DNA from: Spirochaetia bacterium
Lineage (GTDB): Bacteria; Spirochaetota; Spirochaetia; Treponematales; Breznakiellaceae
NCBI GenBank assembly: GCA_026002045.1
Contig: BOAV01000001.1
Coordinates: 10,848 to 74,847 of the forward strand
DNA length: 64,000 nt
Direction: 5' to 3'
Position numbers and translations under genes: made by a program. Under the pieces are notes generated by a model. It saw only the letters and a program-made list of their open reading frames with translations, had not been told where the DNA came from and did no database searches. Shown here in pieces: positions 16,756-26,138 of this stretch (within the stretch, counting starts at the first letter, position 1; every line of letters starts with the position of its first letter).

Positions 16756-19233
16756 ATGAAACAGCGCATCAAATTGGATCAGGGATGGCAGCTCTCTGCC
16801 CCCAAAAAACAGGGTTGGCTGGATATAGAGGCCATGCCCATGGGGGTTCACGAAATCCTCCACAGCAAGAAACTTATCACCGATGATTTTCTTATCGGTG
16901 AAGGGGAAAGCCTCAAGTGGGCGGCCGAACAGGACTGGACCTATCGCTGCACCTTTAAGACTCCGGAAGCGGGTGTTCAAACGCCGGGGGCCGCGAAGCC
17001 GGCCTTCCTGTATTTTGAACAGCTGGACACCATTGTCACCGTGGTCCTTAACGGCAAGGAAATCGGCCGGGGAGAGGATATGTACATTTCCCTCCGCCTT
17101 GAGGTAACAGGAAAACTAAAAACAGAAAATCTGCTGGAACTCCATTTTCAATCTCCCTACACTTACATGAAGGAAAACCCCCTGCCCCCCGAATGGGAAG
17201 GCAAAATGACCCCCTGGAAGGTGCTGCGGAAACCCATAACGGATTTTTCAAATTATCTGGGCGCCCAGCCCTACCTCACCCTTATGGGGGTATTCGGAAA
17301 TGTTTATCTGGAACTGACCGACGGCTGCGAATTAACAGCGGTTGACACAGAAACACTGTTGAGTAACGGGTACCACATCGGCGCGCTGGCCCTGAAGGTG
17401 GAGGTGAGCGCGGCGGAGGATGTCTGCGCCCGGATCAGCATTTTCGATCCCAAAGGGAAAAAGGCCGGTTCCGCGGAATTGAGTTTTCCAAAAGGAAAGA
17501 AGGAAACCGAAGGCAGCATAGGGATCAACAACCCCGCACTGTGGTGGCCCCGTGGATACGGTCCGCAGAATCTCTACACGGTGGAAACAAAACTGATCCG
17601 CCGGGACAGCGGCGAAGAACTGGACAGCTCTACCCGGAAGCTGGGCTTTCGGGAATTAAAAATCGATATCAACTTTGATCTCCGGGTGAACGGCCGGAAG
17701 GTCCGCATGTGGGGTTCCAATCTGGCGCCCATTGACGGCAAATCCCACCGGTGGAACGGAGAGCGGGCAAAGACCATCCTGGACCTTTTTGAAATGGCCA
17801 ACATGAACACCCTGCGGATATGGGGCGAAGGGGAACCCTACGCCGATGAACTCTACGAAGAGTGCGACCGGCGGGGCATCCTGGTGTGGCAGGAATTCTT
17901 CGGTTCCTACGGCATGCTTCCCGACACCCCCGCGTATCTTTCCCTCTGCAGACAGGAAGCGGAGTACCAGATCCGGCGGCTCAAACACCACCCCTGTATT
18001 TTTATGTGGTGCGGCGGCAACGAAGTGGTTATGGGCGGCGAATACGATCACCCCGGCGAAAAAGTTATCGGCCTGGAACTCTACACCAGGATGTTTCCCG
18101 AAATCTGCGCCCGCCTGGACCCGGGCCGTTTCTTCCATATCACCTCCCCCTACGGCGGGGCCTTTGCCAACGACCCTCGTACCGGCGACAGCCATGGGTA
18201 CGAGATGTGGTGGTATGTGCCGGGCATGGAATATCCCGTGGCCTTTACCGAACACATGCGGGTTTCCGGCCCGGCCCTGAAAAGCGTTAAGCGCTGGATT
18301 CCCGAAGACAAACTCTGGGACAGGGATTTTGTGGACGCCACCTACCCCTCCAAACGGCAAAAGGATCTGATGCCCGCGGCCTGGTTCCACCGGGTGGGAA
18401 ATTCCCTGGACACCAAGTCGGGCCCGGTCCACGAATTCCGGGACGCCGATACCCCCTACGAATTGGCCTACAAGTACGCCGCGGCCCACGCAAAATCCTT
18501 TAAAAACGGGATCAAGCGCAGCCGCATGGGGCGGCCTTCCTGGTCCGGCAAAAACCGGATCTCCAACGCCCACCTGATCTGGAAGTTTGCCGACACCTGG
18601 CCCCTGATCTACAGCGGCATTGTGGATTACTACCTGGAACCCTTTATCCCCTACTACGAGGCAAAACGCAGTTACGAGCCGGTGATCTGCTGTTTCGACA
18701 TCCGGGATTCCATTACCCTCTGGCTCGTGAATGACAGTATTACCGACAGTTCCGGCACGCTGGAATACGGCCTCTTTACCCCCCGGACCAATCAGTTTCC
18801 GGAACTGCGCAAAATTAACGCCGCAATCGCCGCAGGACAATCTGCGGAAATTATTACCCTTGATGACTTCGGCCAGTTCCGTTCGGAAAACATCCTCTAC
18901 GCCCGTTATACGGACAAAAAACGCGGCATTGATTATATCAACCTTGATTATGTGGATGTTGAACGGCGGCTTATCTTCCCGGAGGCAAAACTCAGTATTA
19001 CTGTGCAGGGGGATGTGCTCACGGTTACTACCGATCAATTTGCCCGCTGTGTGGAACTTTCAGGCAATGACAATGGTGATGAATTCGGTTTTTACTTTGA
19101 GGATAACTACTTTGATCTGCTGCCGGGGATAGCGAAAAAGATCCGTATTAACGGCCGACATAAAGCGGGGACGATCAGCGCCAAGGCCCATTTTTCGCCT
19201 CATGCTGTCACGGCGCGTTATACCATAAAGTAA
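16756..19233 (+). CDS. Glycoside hydrolase family 2 enzyme, beta-mannosidase-like
   Basis: An 825-residue GH2 protein: N-terminal sugar-binding beta-sandwich (WTYRCTFKTP, FLYFEQLDTIVTVVLNGKEIGR), immunoglobulin-like domain, then a TIM barrel. The acid/base glutamate lies in FMWCGGNEVV. The likely nucleophile glutamate is in AFTEHMRVSG. No signal peptide is present, so it acts in the cytoplasm on imported oligosaccharides. The exact substrate is not certain: beta-mannosidase is the closest family type. A good AAGGAGG site precedes the ATG. It faces the sugar-import operon across a shared terminator and resembles the GH2 gene at 23420-25918. Confidence 0.85.
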   Translation: MKQRIKLDQGWQLSAPKKQGWLDIEAMPMGVHEILHSKKLITDDFLIGEGESLKWAAEQDWTYRCTFKTPEAGVQTPGAAKPAFLYFEQLDTIVTVVLNGKEIGRGEDMYISLRLEVTGKLKTENLLELHFQSPYTYMKENPLPPEWEGKMTPWKVLRKPITDFSNYLGAQPYLTLMGVFGNVYLELTDGCELTAVDTETLLSNGYHIGALALKVEVSAAEDVCARISIFDPKGKKAGSAELSFPKGKKETEGSIGINNPALWWPRGYGPQNLYTVETKLIRRDSGEELDSSTRKLGFRELKIDINFDLRVNGRKVRMWGSNLAPIDGKSHRWNGERAKTILDLFEMANMNTLRIWGEGEPYADELYEECDRRGILVWQEFFGSYGMLPDTPAYLSLCRQEAEYQIRRLKHHPCIFMWCGGNEVVMGGEYDHPGEKVIGLELYTRMFPEICARLDPGRFFHITSPYGGAFANDPRTGDSHGYEMWWYVPGMEYPVAFTEHMRVSGPALKSVKRWIPEDKLWDRDFVDATYPSKRQKDLMPAAWFHRVGNSLDTKSGPVHEFRDADTPYELAYKYAAAHAKSFKNGIKRSRMGRPSWSGKNRISNAHLIWKFADTWPLIYSGIVDYYLEPFIPYYEAKRSYEPVICCFDIRDSITLWLVNDSITDSSGTLEYGLFTPRTNQFPELRKINAAIAAGQSAEIITLDDFGQFRSENILYARYTDKKRGIDYINLDYVDVERRLIFPEAKLSITVQGDVLTVTTDQFARCVELSGNDNGDEFGFYFEDNYFDLLPGIAKKIRINGRHKAGTISAKAHFSPHAVTARYTIK

Positions 19234-19250
19234 GGGATGGAGACGGAAGT

Positions 19251-19284
19251 AAAAAAGGCCGGCCTTTGCACGCCGGCCTTTTTT
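19251..19284. terminator. Bidirectional terminator between convergent genes
   Basis: AAAAAAGGCCGGC (19251-19263) pairs with GCCGGCCTTTTTT (19272-19284) around an 8-base loop. T-runs on both strands terminate the GH2 gene (+) and the aldo/keto reductase gene (-). Confidence 0.9.
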
Positions 19285-19290
19285 AGTTTC

Positions 19291-20214
19291 CTACCAGTCG
19301 AGTTTCATATCCACCGGGCCGGGAATAACGCCTACAAAGTTAAGGCGCCGTTTTGCCTCGGCATAGACTTCGGGGGACAGGGGGCCTTTTTCGGCAGCCT
19401 TGATGTTATCTTCAAGATGGGCAAGCTGTTTGGTTCCCACCATAACATTGGCAAGGCCGGGATGGGTCATGGCATAACGGATAAAGAACTGATCCTTGGT
19501 TTCCCCCGGTTCAAACAATTCCGCAATGCGGGAAACGTTAAACCGTTCATCGTACACGGGGGTGTACTGTTTCAGCGCTCCCCGGGCCACGATGCCCGTA
19601 CCGTAAGCGTCATATGCCTTCTGGATCACATCTTCGCTTAAGCGGGTCATGCAGCCGTATACCAATTGGATCACTTCAAATTCCGGCCATGCGGCAAAAC
19701 GCAGGATGGAATTATATCCATAAGTTGCGGGGAAGCCGTAAAACTCCGGCCCCTTATTGCAAATTGTGGCGCCGATATGCAGGATCTTTCCGGCCTTCTT
19801 GATTTCCCGCAGGGTTTCCCACACTTCCCCGGCGGGCCCGCCGGGAAGGTATTCGGGAATGACCCCGTGGATCTGCATGATATCAATATGATCGGTTTTC
19901 ATCAGCCTTAAACTTTCGTCCACATTATCCAGTACCGTTTGACGGTCAAAGGTATACATGGGGCCGATGCCGGTCATATTGTCGCAGCATTTTGTAGCCA
20001 GTACATATTCATCGCGCCGTTTTGCAATGGTGCTGCCGATGTAAATTTCCGCCTTGGGATATTCCGGGGAGGTATCAATGTAATTGATACCCCGGTCCAA
20101 CACGCCGTTTAATACCTTGCCGGCGGTCTTTTCATCCACCAGGCGGATTTCCATGGTACCGAATCCCAGGGGAGTGATCTTAAGCCCTGTTTTTCCAAAT
20201 GCTCGTTTCTGCAT
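19291..20214 (-). CDS. Aldo/keto reductase
   Basis: A 307-residue NAD(P)H-dependent reductase with the family start FGKTGLKITPLGFGTM. All four catalytic residues are recognisable: Asp and Tyr in YIDTSPEY, Lys in LATKCC and His in MQIHGV. It is the last gene of the operon GH2-permease-permease-binding protein-reductase and starts 12 bp from the binding-protein stop. It probably acts on a sugar or sugar derivative released by the GH2 enzymes. The substrate is unknown. Confidence 0.85.
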   Translation of the reverse strand: MQKRAFGKTGLKITPLGFGTMEIRLVDEKTAGKVLNGVLDRGINYIDTSPEYPKAEIYIGSTIAKRRDEYVLATKCCDNMTGIGPMYTFDRQTVLDNVDESLRLMKTDHIDIMQIHGVIPEYLPGGPAGEVWETLREIKKAGKILHIGATICNKGPEFYGFPATYGYNSILRFAAWPEFEVIQLVYGCMTRLSEDVIQKAYDAYGTGIVARGALKQYTPVYDERFNVSRIAELFEPGETKDQFFIRYAMTHPGLANVMVGTKQLAHLEDNIKAAEKGPLSPEVYAEAKRRLNFVGVIPGPVDMKLDW

Positions 20215-20226
20215 TTCACGTTCCCC

Positions 20227-21567
20227 TTATTTCTTGTTCCGGGAAATGATGGATTCAATCTGGGGTATGGTATTCTTAAAGACCTGGTCGGCGCTGATTT
20301 CCCCCATGGCCGCCTTGTCCGCTTCCGCCCAATACAGGTTGAGTATTTCGGCGGTATAGGTAGGTACGTTCAGCCAGATATTCGGGTGTAGATCGGACCA
20401 GCTGAGGATCTTCTTAAGCTGGGCAACGTCAAACAGGGAGGGATTCCCCGAGGTCATATTGTCCACCATTTGATCCATGGAGAACTTGGGGTTCTTTTCC
20501 GCGGTAAAGGTAACGTTCTTCATGGGGATACCTTCGGTGGTAAAGTAACGGAGATACTTGTAGGTTTCTTTGGCATTGACCGTGGAAGCTCCGATGCTGT
20601 AGAAACGGTTATCCGCATAGGTGTAACCGGGGCGGCCGTTGTTCCTGGCTACGGGCACCGTGGCAAAGGTGGTTACAAAGTCATGGGGGAAATCCTTGGT
20701 CTGGGAAATCTGGGGAATGATGTTGGTCAGCATAAGGAGCATGCTGGCCCTGCCGCCCAGGAATACGGAACGGTAATCCAACTGCATGGCGATAATTTCA
20801 GAAAGGGGCAGCTGGGTTTTATCAACCTGTTCCAGGGTATAGCGCAGTTCCATGGAGCTGCGGAATGCGGGGTTGTTGAGGTTGTGGGTTCCGTCTTTTT
20901 GCAGGTAAGGATTATCGGTAATGAGGTTATAGGCTTCCAATACATTGTAATGATCCCAGCTGTGGAAATAGGAACCGTAATGTTTGTTGGTTCCTTCACC
21001 CCAGGTAAGCTTTTTGGCATATTCCCGGTATTCATCCCAGGTCCAGACCAAAGGGGGAACCGGAAGGCCCGCCTTGTCGAGATCGTCTTTGTTGATCCAG
21101 ACAAGCATGTACTTTACGTCGCCGGGAAGTGCATAGACTTTTCCGTCTTCCACAGTGGCATCAATGGAATAAATATCGTTGAGTTTTACTCCTTCCTCCG
21201 CCACAAGGGGATCAAGGGCATAAAATTCGCCCTGCATTGCACGGGGAGCATAGAGGTACATGGCGTTAAAGTAAGCCACGTCCAGCTGTTCACCTGAAAG
21301 AATGGTGGTATCTACCTTGACATTATAGTCGGCGCCGGGGACCTGCACCACTTCGATGGTAACATTCGGGTTCCGCCGGGTATATTCAGCATTGATCTTG
21401 TTAAATGCGTCCTGCATTACCGACTCGTTTGAGAAAAACTTAAGGGTGACGGGCCTGCTTTCCCCGGCGCCGCCTGATGTTTCGGCCTTTTTCTGACATG
21501 AACCCAGTAAGAGCAGAGCGCCTGCGCAGACAAGGGCCGGAATACGAAAATTCTTTCCTTTACACAT
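20227..21567 (-). CDS. ABC sugar importer, solute-binding lipoprotein
   Basis: A 446-residue extracellular solute-binding protein (family 1). The start is ATG 21567, 5 nt after GGAGG; the upstream TTG at 21579 would include that site. The signal peptide ends in a lipobox LLGSC, so the protein is lipid-anchored. The mature part shows the family pattern (VTLKFFSNESVMQDAFNKI, VWTWDEYREYAKKL). It should deliver an oligosaccharide or glycoside to the two permeases encoded upstream. No ATPase gene is in the operon. Confidence 0.88.
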   Translation of the reverse strand: MCKGKNFRIPALVCAGALLLLGSCQKKAETSGGAGESRPVTLKFFSNESVMQDAFNKINAEYTRRNPNVTIEVVQVPGADYNVKVDTTILSGEQLDVAYFNAMYLYAPRAMQGEFYALDPLVAEEGVKLNDIYSIDATVEDGKVYALPGDVKYMLVWINKDDLDKAGLPVPPLVWTWDEYREYAKKLTWGEGTNKHYGSYFHSWDHYNVLEAYNLITDNPYLQKDGTHNLNNPAFRSSMELRYTLEQVDKTQLPLSEIIAMQLDYRSVFLGGRASMLLMLTNIIPQISQTKDFPHDFVTTFATVPVARNNGRPGYTYADNRFYSIGASTVNAKETYKYLRYFTTEGIPMKNVTFTAEKNPKFSMDQMVDNMTSGNPSLFDVAQLKKILSWSDLHPNIWLNVPTYTAEILNLYWAEADKAAMGEISADQVFKNTIPQIESIISRNKK

Positions 21568-21599
21568 ACATTCCTCCAAAAAAATATTTATTCTTTATA

Positions 21600-21617
21600 A
21601 AGACGCTTAAGCGCCTT
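21600..21617 (-). other. Intercistronic hairpin between permease and binding-protein genes
   Basis: The perfect 10-bp palindrome CGCTTAAGCG, with partial outer pairing, lies in the 69-bp gap before the binding-protein gene. It may stabilise or partly terminate the operon mRNA. Confidence 0.4.
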
Positions 21618-21636
21618 TAAGAATACAAAATAAGAA

Positions 21637-22473
21637 CTAACCCTTAACCGCCCCGATGGCGATTCCTTCAATAACATAACGCTGGAAAAAAAAGAATACG
21701 ATCATCAAAGGAAGAATGGCCATTACAGCCGCGGCCATCATAAGGGCAAACTGGTTGCCGTATTCGGTGGAGCTGAATGCCCGCATCCCCAGCTGAAGGG
21801 TAAAGAGTTTTTCAGAGCTCAGGAAAATCAGGGGGTTTTGATAATCGTTCCAGGTCCAGATAAATTTCAGCATGGCCAGGGTTGAGATGGCGGGTTTTAC
21901 CATGGGAATAATGATCCGGGAAAATATCTGGAAATGGTTTGCGCCGTCAATAAAGGCGGCTTCGCTCATCTCGTTGGGGACGGTGCTTATAAACTGCCTT
22001 AACAAAAATACCCCGTACACACTGAAAGAAGAGATCAAAATGATCCCCATGTGGGTATTAATCAGTTTTAATGATTTCATGATGATGAAACTGGGGATAA
22101 GGGTAACCTGTGCGGGGATCATCAGGGTGGCAAGGTAAAACAGAAATATCTTTTTGTTATGGGCAAATTTTATTTTTGCAAAACCATAGGCCGCAAAGGC
22201 GGAAATGGTAACCTGGAGCAGGGTGGTCAAGACGGCAACCTTAATCGTATTCAGATAATACATGGGGAAACTGAACCTGCTGCTCCAGGCCGTTGCATAA
22301 TTTTCATAATGCAGGGGTTTGGGAATCCACTTAATGGGAAAGTCAAAGACTTCCATTTCAATTTTGAAGGAGGTTGAAATCATCCAGACAAAGGGGAGCA
22401 CCATGGTAAGGGCAATGACGCCCATTATAACCGTATAAAAAATCCGCCACGCTGTTTTCCGGTTAATCCGCAT
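21637..22473 (-). CDS. ABC sugar importer permease, MalG type
   Basis: A 278-residue inner-membrane protein with six predicted helices. The EAA loop that contacts the ATPase reads EAAFIDGANHFQIFSRIIIPMVKP, and the C-terminus VIEGIAIGAVKG is typical for MalG-type permeases. It lies 14 bp downstream of the MalF-type partner. Confidence 0.92.
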   Translation of the reverse strand: MRINRKTAWRIFYTVIMGVIALTMVLPFVWMISTSFKIEMEVFDFPIKWIPKPLHYENYATAWSSRFSFPMYYLNTIKVAVLTTLLQVTISAFAAYGFAKIKFAHNKKIFLFYLATLMIPAQVTLIPSFIIMKSLKLINTHMGIILISSFSVYGVFLLRQFISTVPNEMSEAAFIDGANHFQIFSRIIIPMVKPAISTLAMLKFIWTWNDYQNPLIFLSSEKLFTLQLGMRAFSSTEYGNQFALMMAAAVMAILPLMIVFFFFQRYVIEGIAIGAVKG

Positions 22474-22487
22474 CTTTCATCACCGCC

Positions 22488-23402
22488 TTATTGGGATTTG
22501 TCGAAATGCCACTGGACAAGGGTAATTACCATGATGATGGCAAAAAGCACCCAGGACATGGCGCTGGCATAACCCATCTTGTAATACTGGAAGGCCTGAA
22601 GGTAAATTTGGTAGGCGATAACCAGCGAGGCGTCGGCGCTGGGGCTTCCTGCCTGGATGATGCTTACCTGATCAAAGACCTTGAAGGAATTGATGAGGGC
22701 CATAATGGTCAGAAAAAAAGTTGTGGGCCCTGCGCCGGGGATGGTAATATACAGAACCCTGCGGAGCCCTCCGCAGCCGTCTATGCTGGCGGCGTCGTAA
22801 AGGTCCGAACTGATCCCCGTAAAGGCCGCCATGTAGAGAACCACATTGTACCCGATGGTAAGCCAAATGGTTTCAAGGGATACCCCCACGATTGCCCATT
22901 TAGTGCTGGCAAACCAGCCCGGCGGGTTCTGTACGCCCAATGTCATAAGAAACATATTTACCGGTCCCCTGGTGGGGTTAAGCAAAACCTTCCACACCAC
23001 GGTGATGGCCACGAGGCTTGAAATATAGGGCAGGAATACGGCTATCTTGATGAAATTTTTTCCGTAAACATAATCGTGGATCAGCACCGCGATAATCAAA
23101 CCCAAAATGATGGAAATGGGGACCGTCAGTATTGTGTAGCGCAGGGTGTTATACATGGCGATCTTAAATTTGACATCCCCCGGCATGATCCTGAAATTTT
23201 CAAGGCCGACAAACTTGATTCCCTTGAAGCCTGAAATCATGGACCATTCATGAAAACTCAAATAAAGGGAAAAAAGCATGGGCAGGACTATGAAACCCAC
23301 AAAGCCGATGAGGCTGGGGAGAAGAAAAGCCAGTCCTGCAAGGTTTTCCCTGTTTTGTCTTTCCCGCAGTGTTACTGTGTGAAGGGCCGCTGCTTTTACC
23401 AA
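22488..23402 (-). CDS. ABC sugar importer permease, MalF type
   Basis: A 304-residue membrane protein with a cytoplasmic N-terminus, the first helix at LAGLAFLLPSLIGFVGF and an EAA loop DAASIDGCGGLRRVLYITIPG. It pairs with the MalG-type permease that follows. It begins 17 bp downstream of the GH2 gene, so hydrolase and transporter are made from one mRNA. Confidence 0.92.
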   Translation of the reverse strand: MVKAAALHTVTLRERQNRENLAGLAFLLPSLIGFVGFIVLPMLFSLYLSFHEWSMISGFKGIKFVGLENFRIMPGDVKFKIAMYNTLRYTILTVPISIILGLIIAVLIHDYVYGKNFIKIAVFLPYISSLVAITVVWKVLLNPTRGPVNMFLMTLGVQNPPGWFASTKWAIVGVSLETIWLTIGYNVVLYMAAFTGISSDLYDAASIDGCGGLRRVLYITIPGAGPTTFFLTIMALINSFKVFDQVSIIQAGSPSADASLVIAYQIYLQAFQYYKMGYASAMSWVLFAIIMVITLVQWHFDKSQ

Positions 23403-23419
23403 AATCTGTTACCTCACCG

Positions 23420-25918
23420 TTAAAGATCTACTTTGGCAATATGTTCCGAATAATGCGCCTGGGACAGAACGCAGGAACCGGAACCCCGTTTCAGAATCTT
23501 TACCCTTTTTTCTTCAAAGGGAAAAAGATCAAAATAGTTGTCTTCAAATACCCAGCCGAATTCACCGCCATCTTCCCCGGCGGAAAGTTCCACGCAGCGG
23601 GCAAATTTGTCGGTAGTAATTTTGAGGTACTCCCCTTCCCTGCTCATCCGGAGCTTTGCACCGTGGAAGGGCAGCATGTTTTCTTTGGTGACATAGTTGT
23701 TGGCGGATGCAATAACCTTGCCATTGCCGTCTTTGATTTGGGCGTGGAGCAGGGTAAACCAGTGCAGGGAGCCCAGGGAATCAAGGTTCATGATGATCCG
23801 GGAAGTCCCCCTCTCAAGGGACACGGGGATGCTCAGCTTTTTGCGGATCTCCTCAAACTCAAGGTTGTAAAGGGTAAGCTCCAGGGTTCCCGCGGCTGTC
23901 TCACGGGTATCGTTGACCCCCCAAAGGTAAATGTGATCCGACACTTCAAAATCGATCCACACGGGCTTTATGGCCCGCTTGACGGCGTAGTACGGGTGGG
24001 AGGGTTCCAGGTAATAGTCCACCAGGGCGCAGTAAAAATTCGGCCAGGGGTCGTTGATCTTCCATACCATCTGTCCCCGGCAGAACTGGCCTTCGTGGCT
24101 CTTGTACGCCGGGTTGCCCCGCCGGGAGCGGGCAAACATCTGGTAGAGGTCCTGTCCCGCGGCGGCGGTGTATTTGTAAACCAGTTCTTTTACGTTGGTG
24201 GCGGCGTAATAGTCCCAGATGGGGCCGAACTTTTCTTCGCCGTTATTCCCCACGAGGTACTGCCACGATTTCGGCATGGCCTTAAGGCAGCCAAAGGGCT
24301 TGATGTCCACATAGTCCTTATCCCAAATATCCTCCCCTATCCAGCGGTAAAAGCTTTTATACTGGGGCGGGTACACCCGGATGTTTTCCGAGAAGAAGGC
24401 GCCATAGGGCTCGCCGGGACAAAAGGCCCTGAACGCCCGGCTGCCGTGGGAATCCCCGTTCAGGGGATCGTTGGCATAAGAACCGCCGTAGGGACAGGAC
24501 GGACGGTAGTAACGCTGGGGATCGAATTGGGCGCACACATCACGGAAGAGGTTGGTCAGGATGTCAAAGCCCCTGGTTCCGGTTTCCCCCCGGAGTTCGC
24601 ACATATAGATATTTTCGTTACCGCCGCACCAAAGGTAAATGCAGGGATGGTGCTTGAGCTTTTTTACCATGAACTCAGCCTCTTCCCGGAAAATTTTCCG
24701 GTACTCTTCGGAATCGGGAAGCTGGGAACCCCCGGTGGGGAAATCCTGCCAGAGCATGATCCCCAATTCGTCAAACCTGTCGTAAAATTCATTGGGGTAC
24801 GGCTGGCTGGGTCCCCAAACCCGCACCGCGTTAGCCCCCGTCATGTCCACCTTTTCGATTAAGTCAAAGGTATATTCCCTGTTAAAGGTATTTGAGGGTC
24901 CCCAAATGGGGGCAAAATTACCGCCCCAGAAACGGACCGGGGTATTGTTAAATTCAAAAACCATGTTGCCGGTTTTCCGTATTTTGCGGATGCCGAAGGG
25001 CCTGCTCTGTTTTTCTATCACCTTTCCGCCGGCGCTTATTTCAAGCTCCGCCCTGTAACGGTTTGGCTCGCCGTAATTTTTGGGCCACCAGAGTTTGGGA
25101 TTTTTTACGGTTATGGTTAGTACCCTTTCCCAGGGGGCGCCCCTGGGATTAATGGTTTGGCTTATGGTTTGGGGATTGGCGCCGTCCAGTTCGGAAACCG
25201 TCAGTTTTGCTGAAAGGGGGGTATCATCGTAAGAATTTCCGGTAAGGCCTACCTCGATATTTGCAATGTCCAGGGTTGTGGTGGGCAGCTTTACCTCAAT
25301 GTCCATGTTTAAAAGTTCCGCGTGGTCTGCGGTCTCAAGATAGACTTTGTCAAATATGCCGATGGGTTTATAACCGTGCTTGTCAACGGACCGCTGACCG
25401 TAATCGTGCATACGCCGGAGCAGCGCCTGGGCGGGAATATCTTCCTTCCATTCCGGGGGCATAGTCTGGTCATAATAATCCAGGACCTTGTTGTGCCGGT
25501 GGAAGTAAATCAAAAGTTCGTTTTTGGCTTCGAGTTTACCGGTAATATCCCTGCGGAAGGGGAGGTACATGCTCCGGGAAGAACCAAGGTATTTGCCGTT
25601 AAGAAAGAGATCGCACACCGTATCCAGCCCAAGACAGTGGAGAAAATAGAGGCCCTTACCCTGGGGGGCGGAAAATTCCGTGCGGTAGACCCAATCGGTC
25701 TGGTCCACCCATTCGCAGTCGGCGGCTTTGCCGTTCTCGATTACCTCGGCGGATATGCGGCCCTGCTCCCAGAGGAGATCATGGACCTGAAGAGTCTTAT
25801 CGGAGATGAACCTTTCACCCTTTGACTCCCGGGTGGCCTTTAGGGCCCTGTCGGGATCATTTATGCCCGCAGCTTTACAGGCCTCAATACTCCAGGACCT
25901 TAATTCTTCGCGAACCAT
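23420..25918 (-). CDS. Glycoside hydrolase family 2 enzyme, beta-mannosidase-like (second)
   Basis: An 832-residue GH2 enzyme, same domain order as the one at 16756-19233: sugar-binding sandwich (WVYRTEFSAP), linker sandwich and TIM barrel with the acid/base glutamate in YLWCGGNENI and the likely nucleophile in AFFSENIRVY. No signal peptide. It is the first gene of the transport operon, with GGAGG 8 nt before the ATG, and is divergent from the AraC-type regulator. The two GH2 enzymes share many blocks (for example the GGNE region and the SYANDP/GDSHG region) and are likely paralogues with related substrates. Confidence 0.86.
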   Translation of the reverse strand: MVREELRSWSIEACKAAGINDPDRALKATRESKGERFISDKTLQVHDLLWEQGRISAEVIENGKAADCEWVDQTDWVYRTEFSAPQGKGLYFLHCLGLDTVCDLFLNGKYLGSSRSMYLPFRRDITGKLEAKNELLIYFHRHNKVLDYYDQTMPPEWKEDIPAQALLRRMHDYGQRSVDKHGYKPIGIFDKVYLETADHAELLNMDIEVKLPTTTLDIANIEVGLTGNSYDDTPLSAKLTVSELDGANPQTISQTINPRGAPWERVLTITVKNPKLWWPKNYGEPNRYRAELEISAGGKVIEKQSRPFGIRKIRKTGNMVFEFNNTPVRFWGGNFAPIWGPSNTFNREYTFDLIEKVDMTGANAVRVWGPSQPYPNEFYDRFDELGIMLWQDFPTGGSQLPDSEEYRKIFREEAEFMVKKLKHHPCIYLWCGGNENIYMCELRGETGTRGFDILTNLFRDVCAQFDPQRYYRPSCPYGGSYANDPLNGDSHGSRAFRAFCPGEPYGAFFSENIRVYPPQYKSFYRWIGEDIWDKDYVDIKPFGCLKAMPKSWQYLVGNNGEEKFGPIWDYYAATNVKELVYKYTAAAGQDLYQMFARSRRGNPAYKSHEGQFCRGQMVWKINDPWPNFYCALVDYYLEPSHPYYAVKRAIKPVWIDFEVSDHIYLWGVNDTRETAAGTLELTLYNLEFEEIRKKLSIPVSLERGTSRIIMNLDSLGSLHWFTLLHAQIKDGNGKVIASANNYVTKENMLPFHGAKLRMSREGEYLKITTDKFARCVELSAGEDGGEFGWVFEDNYFDLFPFEEKRVKILKRGSGSCVLSQAHYSEHIAKVDL

Positions 25919-26004
25919 TCAATACCTCCGGGGGGAGCTTCGCTGGAAGTTCCGGTAATGATTAATCATATTATGGGTTTTTAAGGGTCCGCAATTTTAA
26001 AAAA

Positions 26005-26061
26005 AAAGTATCTACTCTAAAAAAACAAAATTCCCACTCTAAAAAAGAAGGGTCCACTTTG
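26005..26061. promoter_or_regulatory. Direct repeats in the divergent control region, candidate AraC-regulator sites
   Basis: ACTCTAAAAAA occurs at 26014 and 26036, and a degenerate ACTTT copy at 26056. Spacings of 22 and 20 bp are close to two helical turns. AraC-family proteins bind such direct repeats. The sites lie between the GH2-transporter operon (-) and the regulator gene (+). The rest of 25919-26138 is AT-rich, with no further gene. Confidence 0.5.
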
Positions 26062-26138
26062 ATTTTACTGTTTTGTCTTTATAAGCGGCATTAAAAAGGC
26101 ATCTTGCGTCGTCTTACAGAGCCCTTTATAATACTTTT

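Noticed and set aside
17656..19038. Long minus-strand open frame of 460 codons opposite the first GH2 gene.
   Set aside because: It is the antisense shadow of the GH2 reading frame, with no family pattern and no ribosome site. The same holds for the 497-codon plus-strand frame at 23369-24862 and the 342-codon minus-strand frame at 8881-9909.
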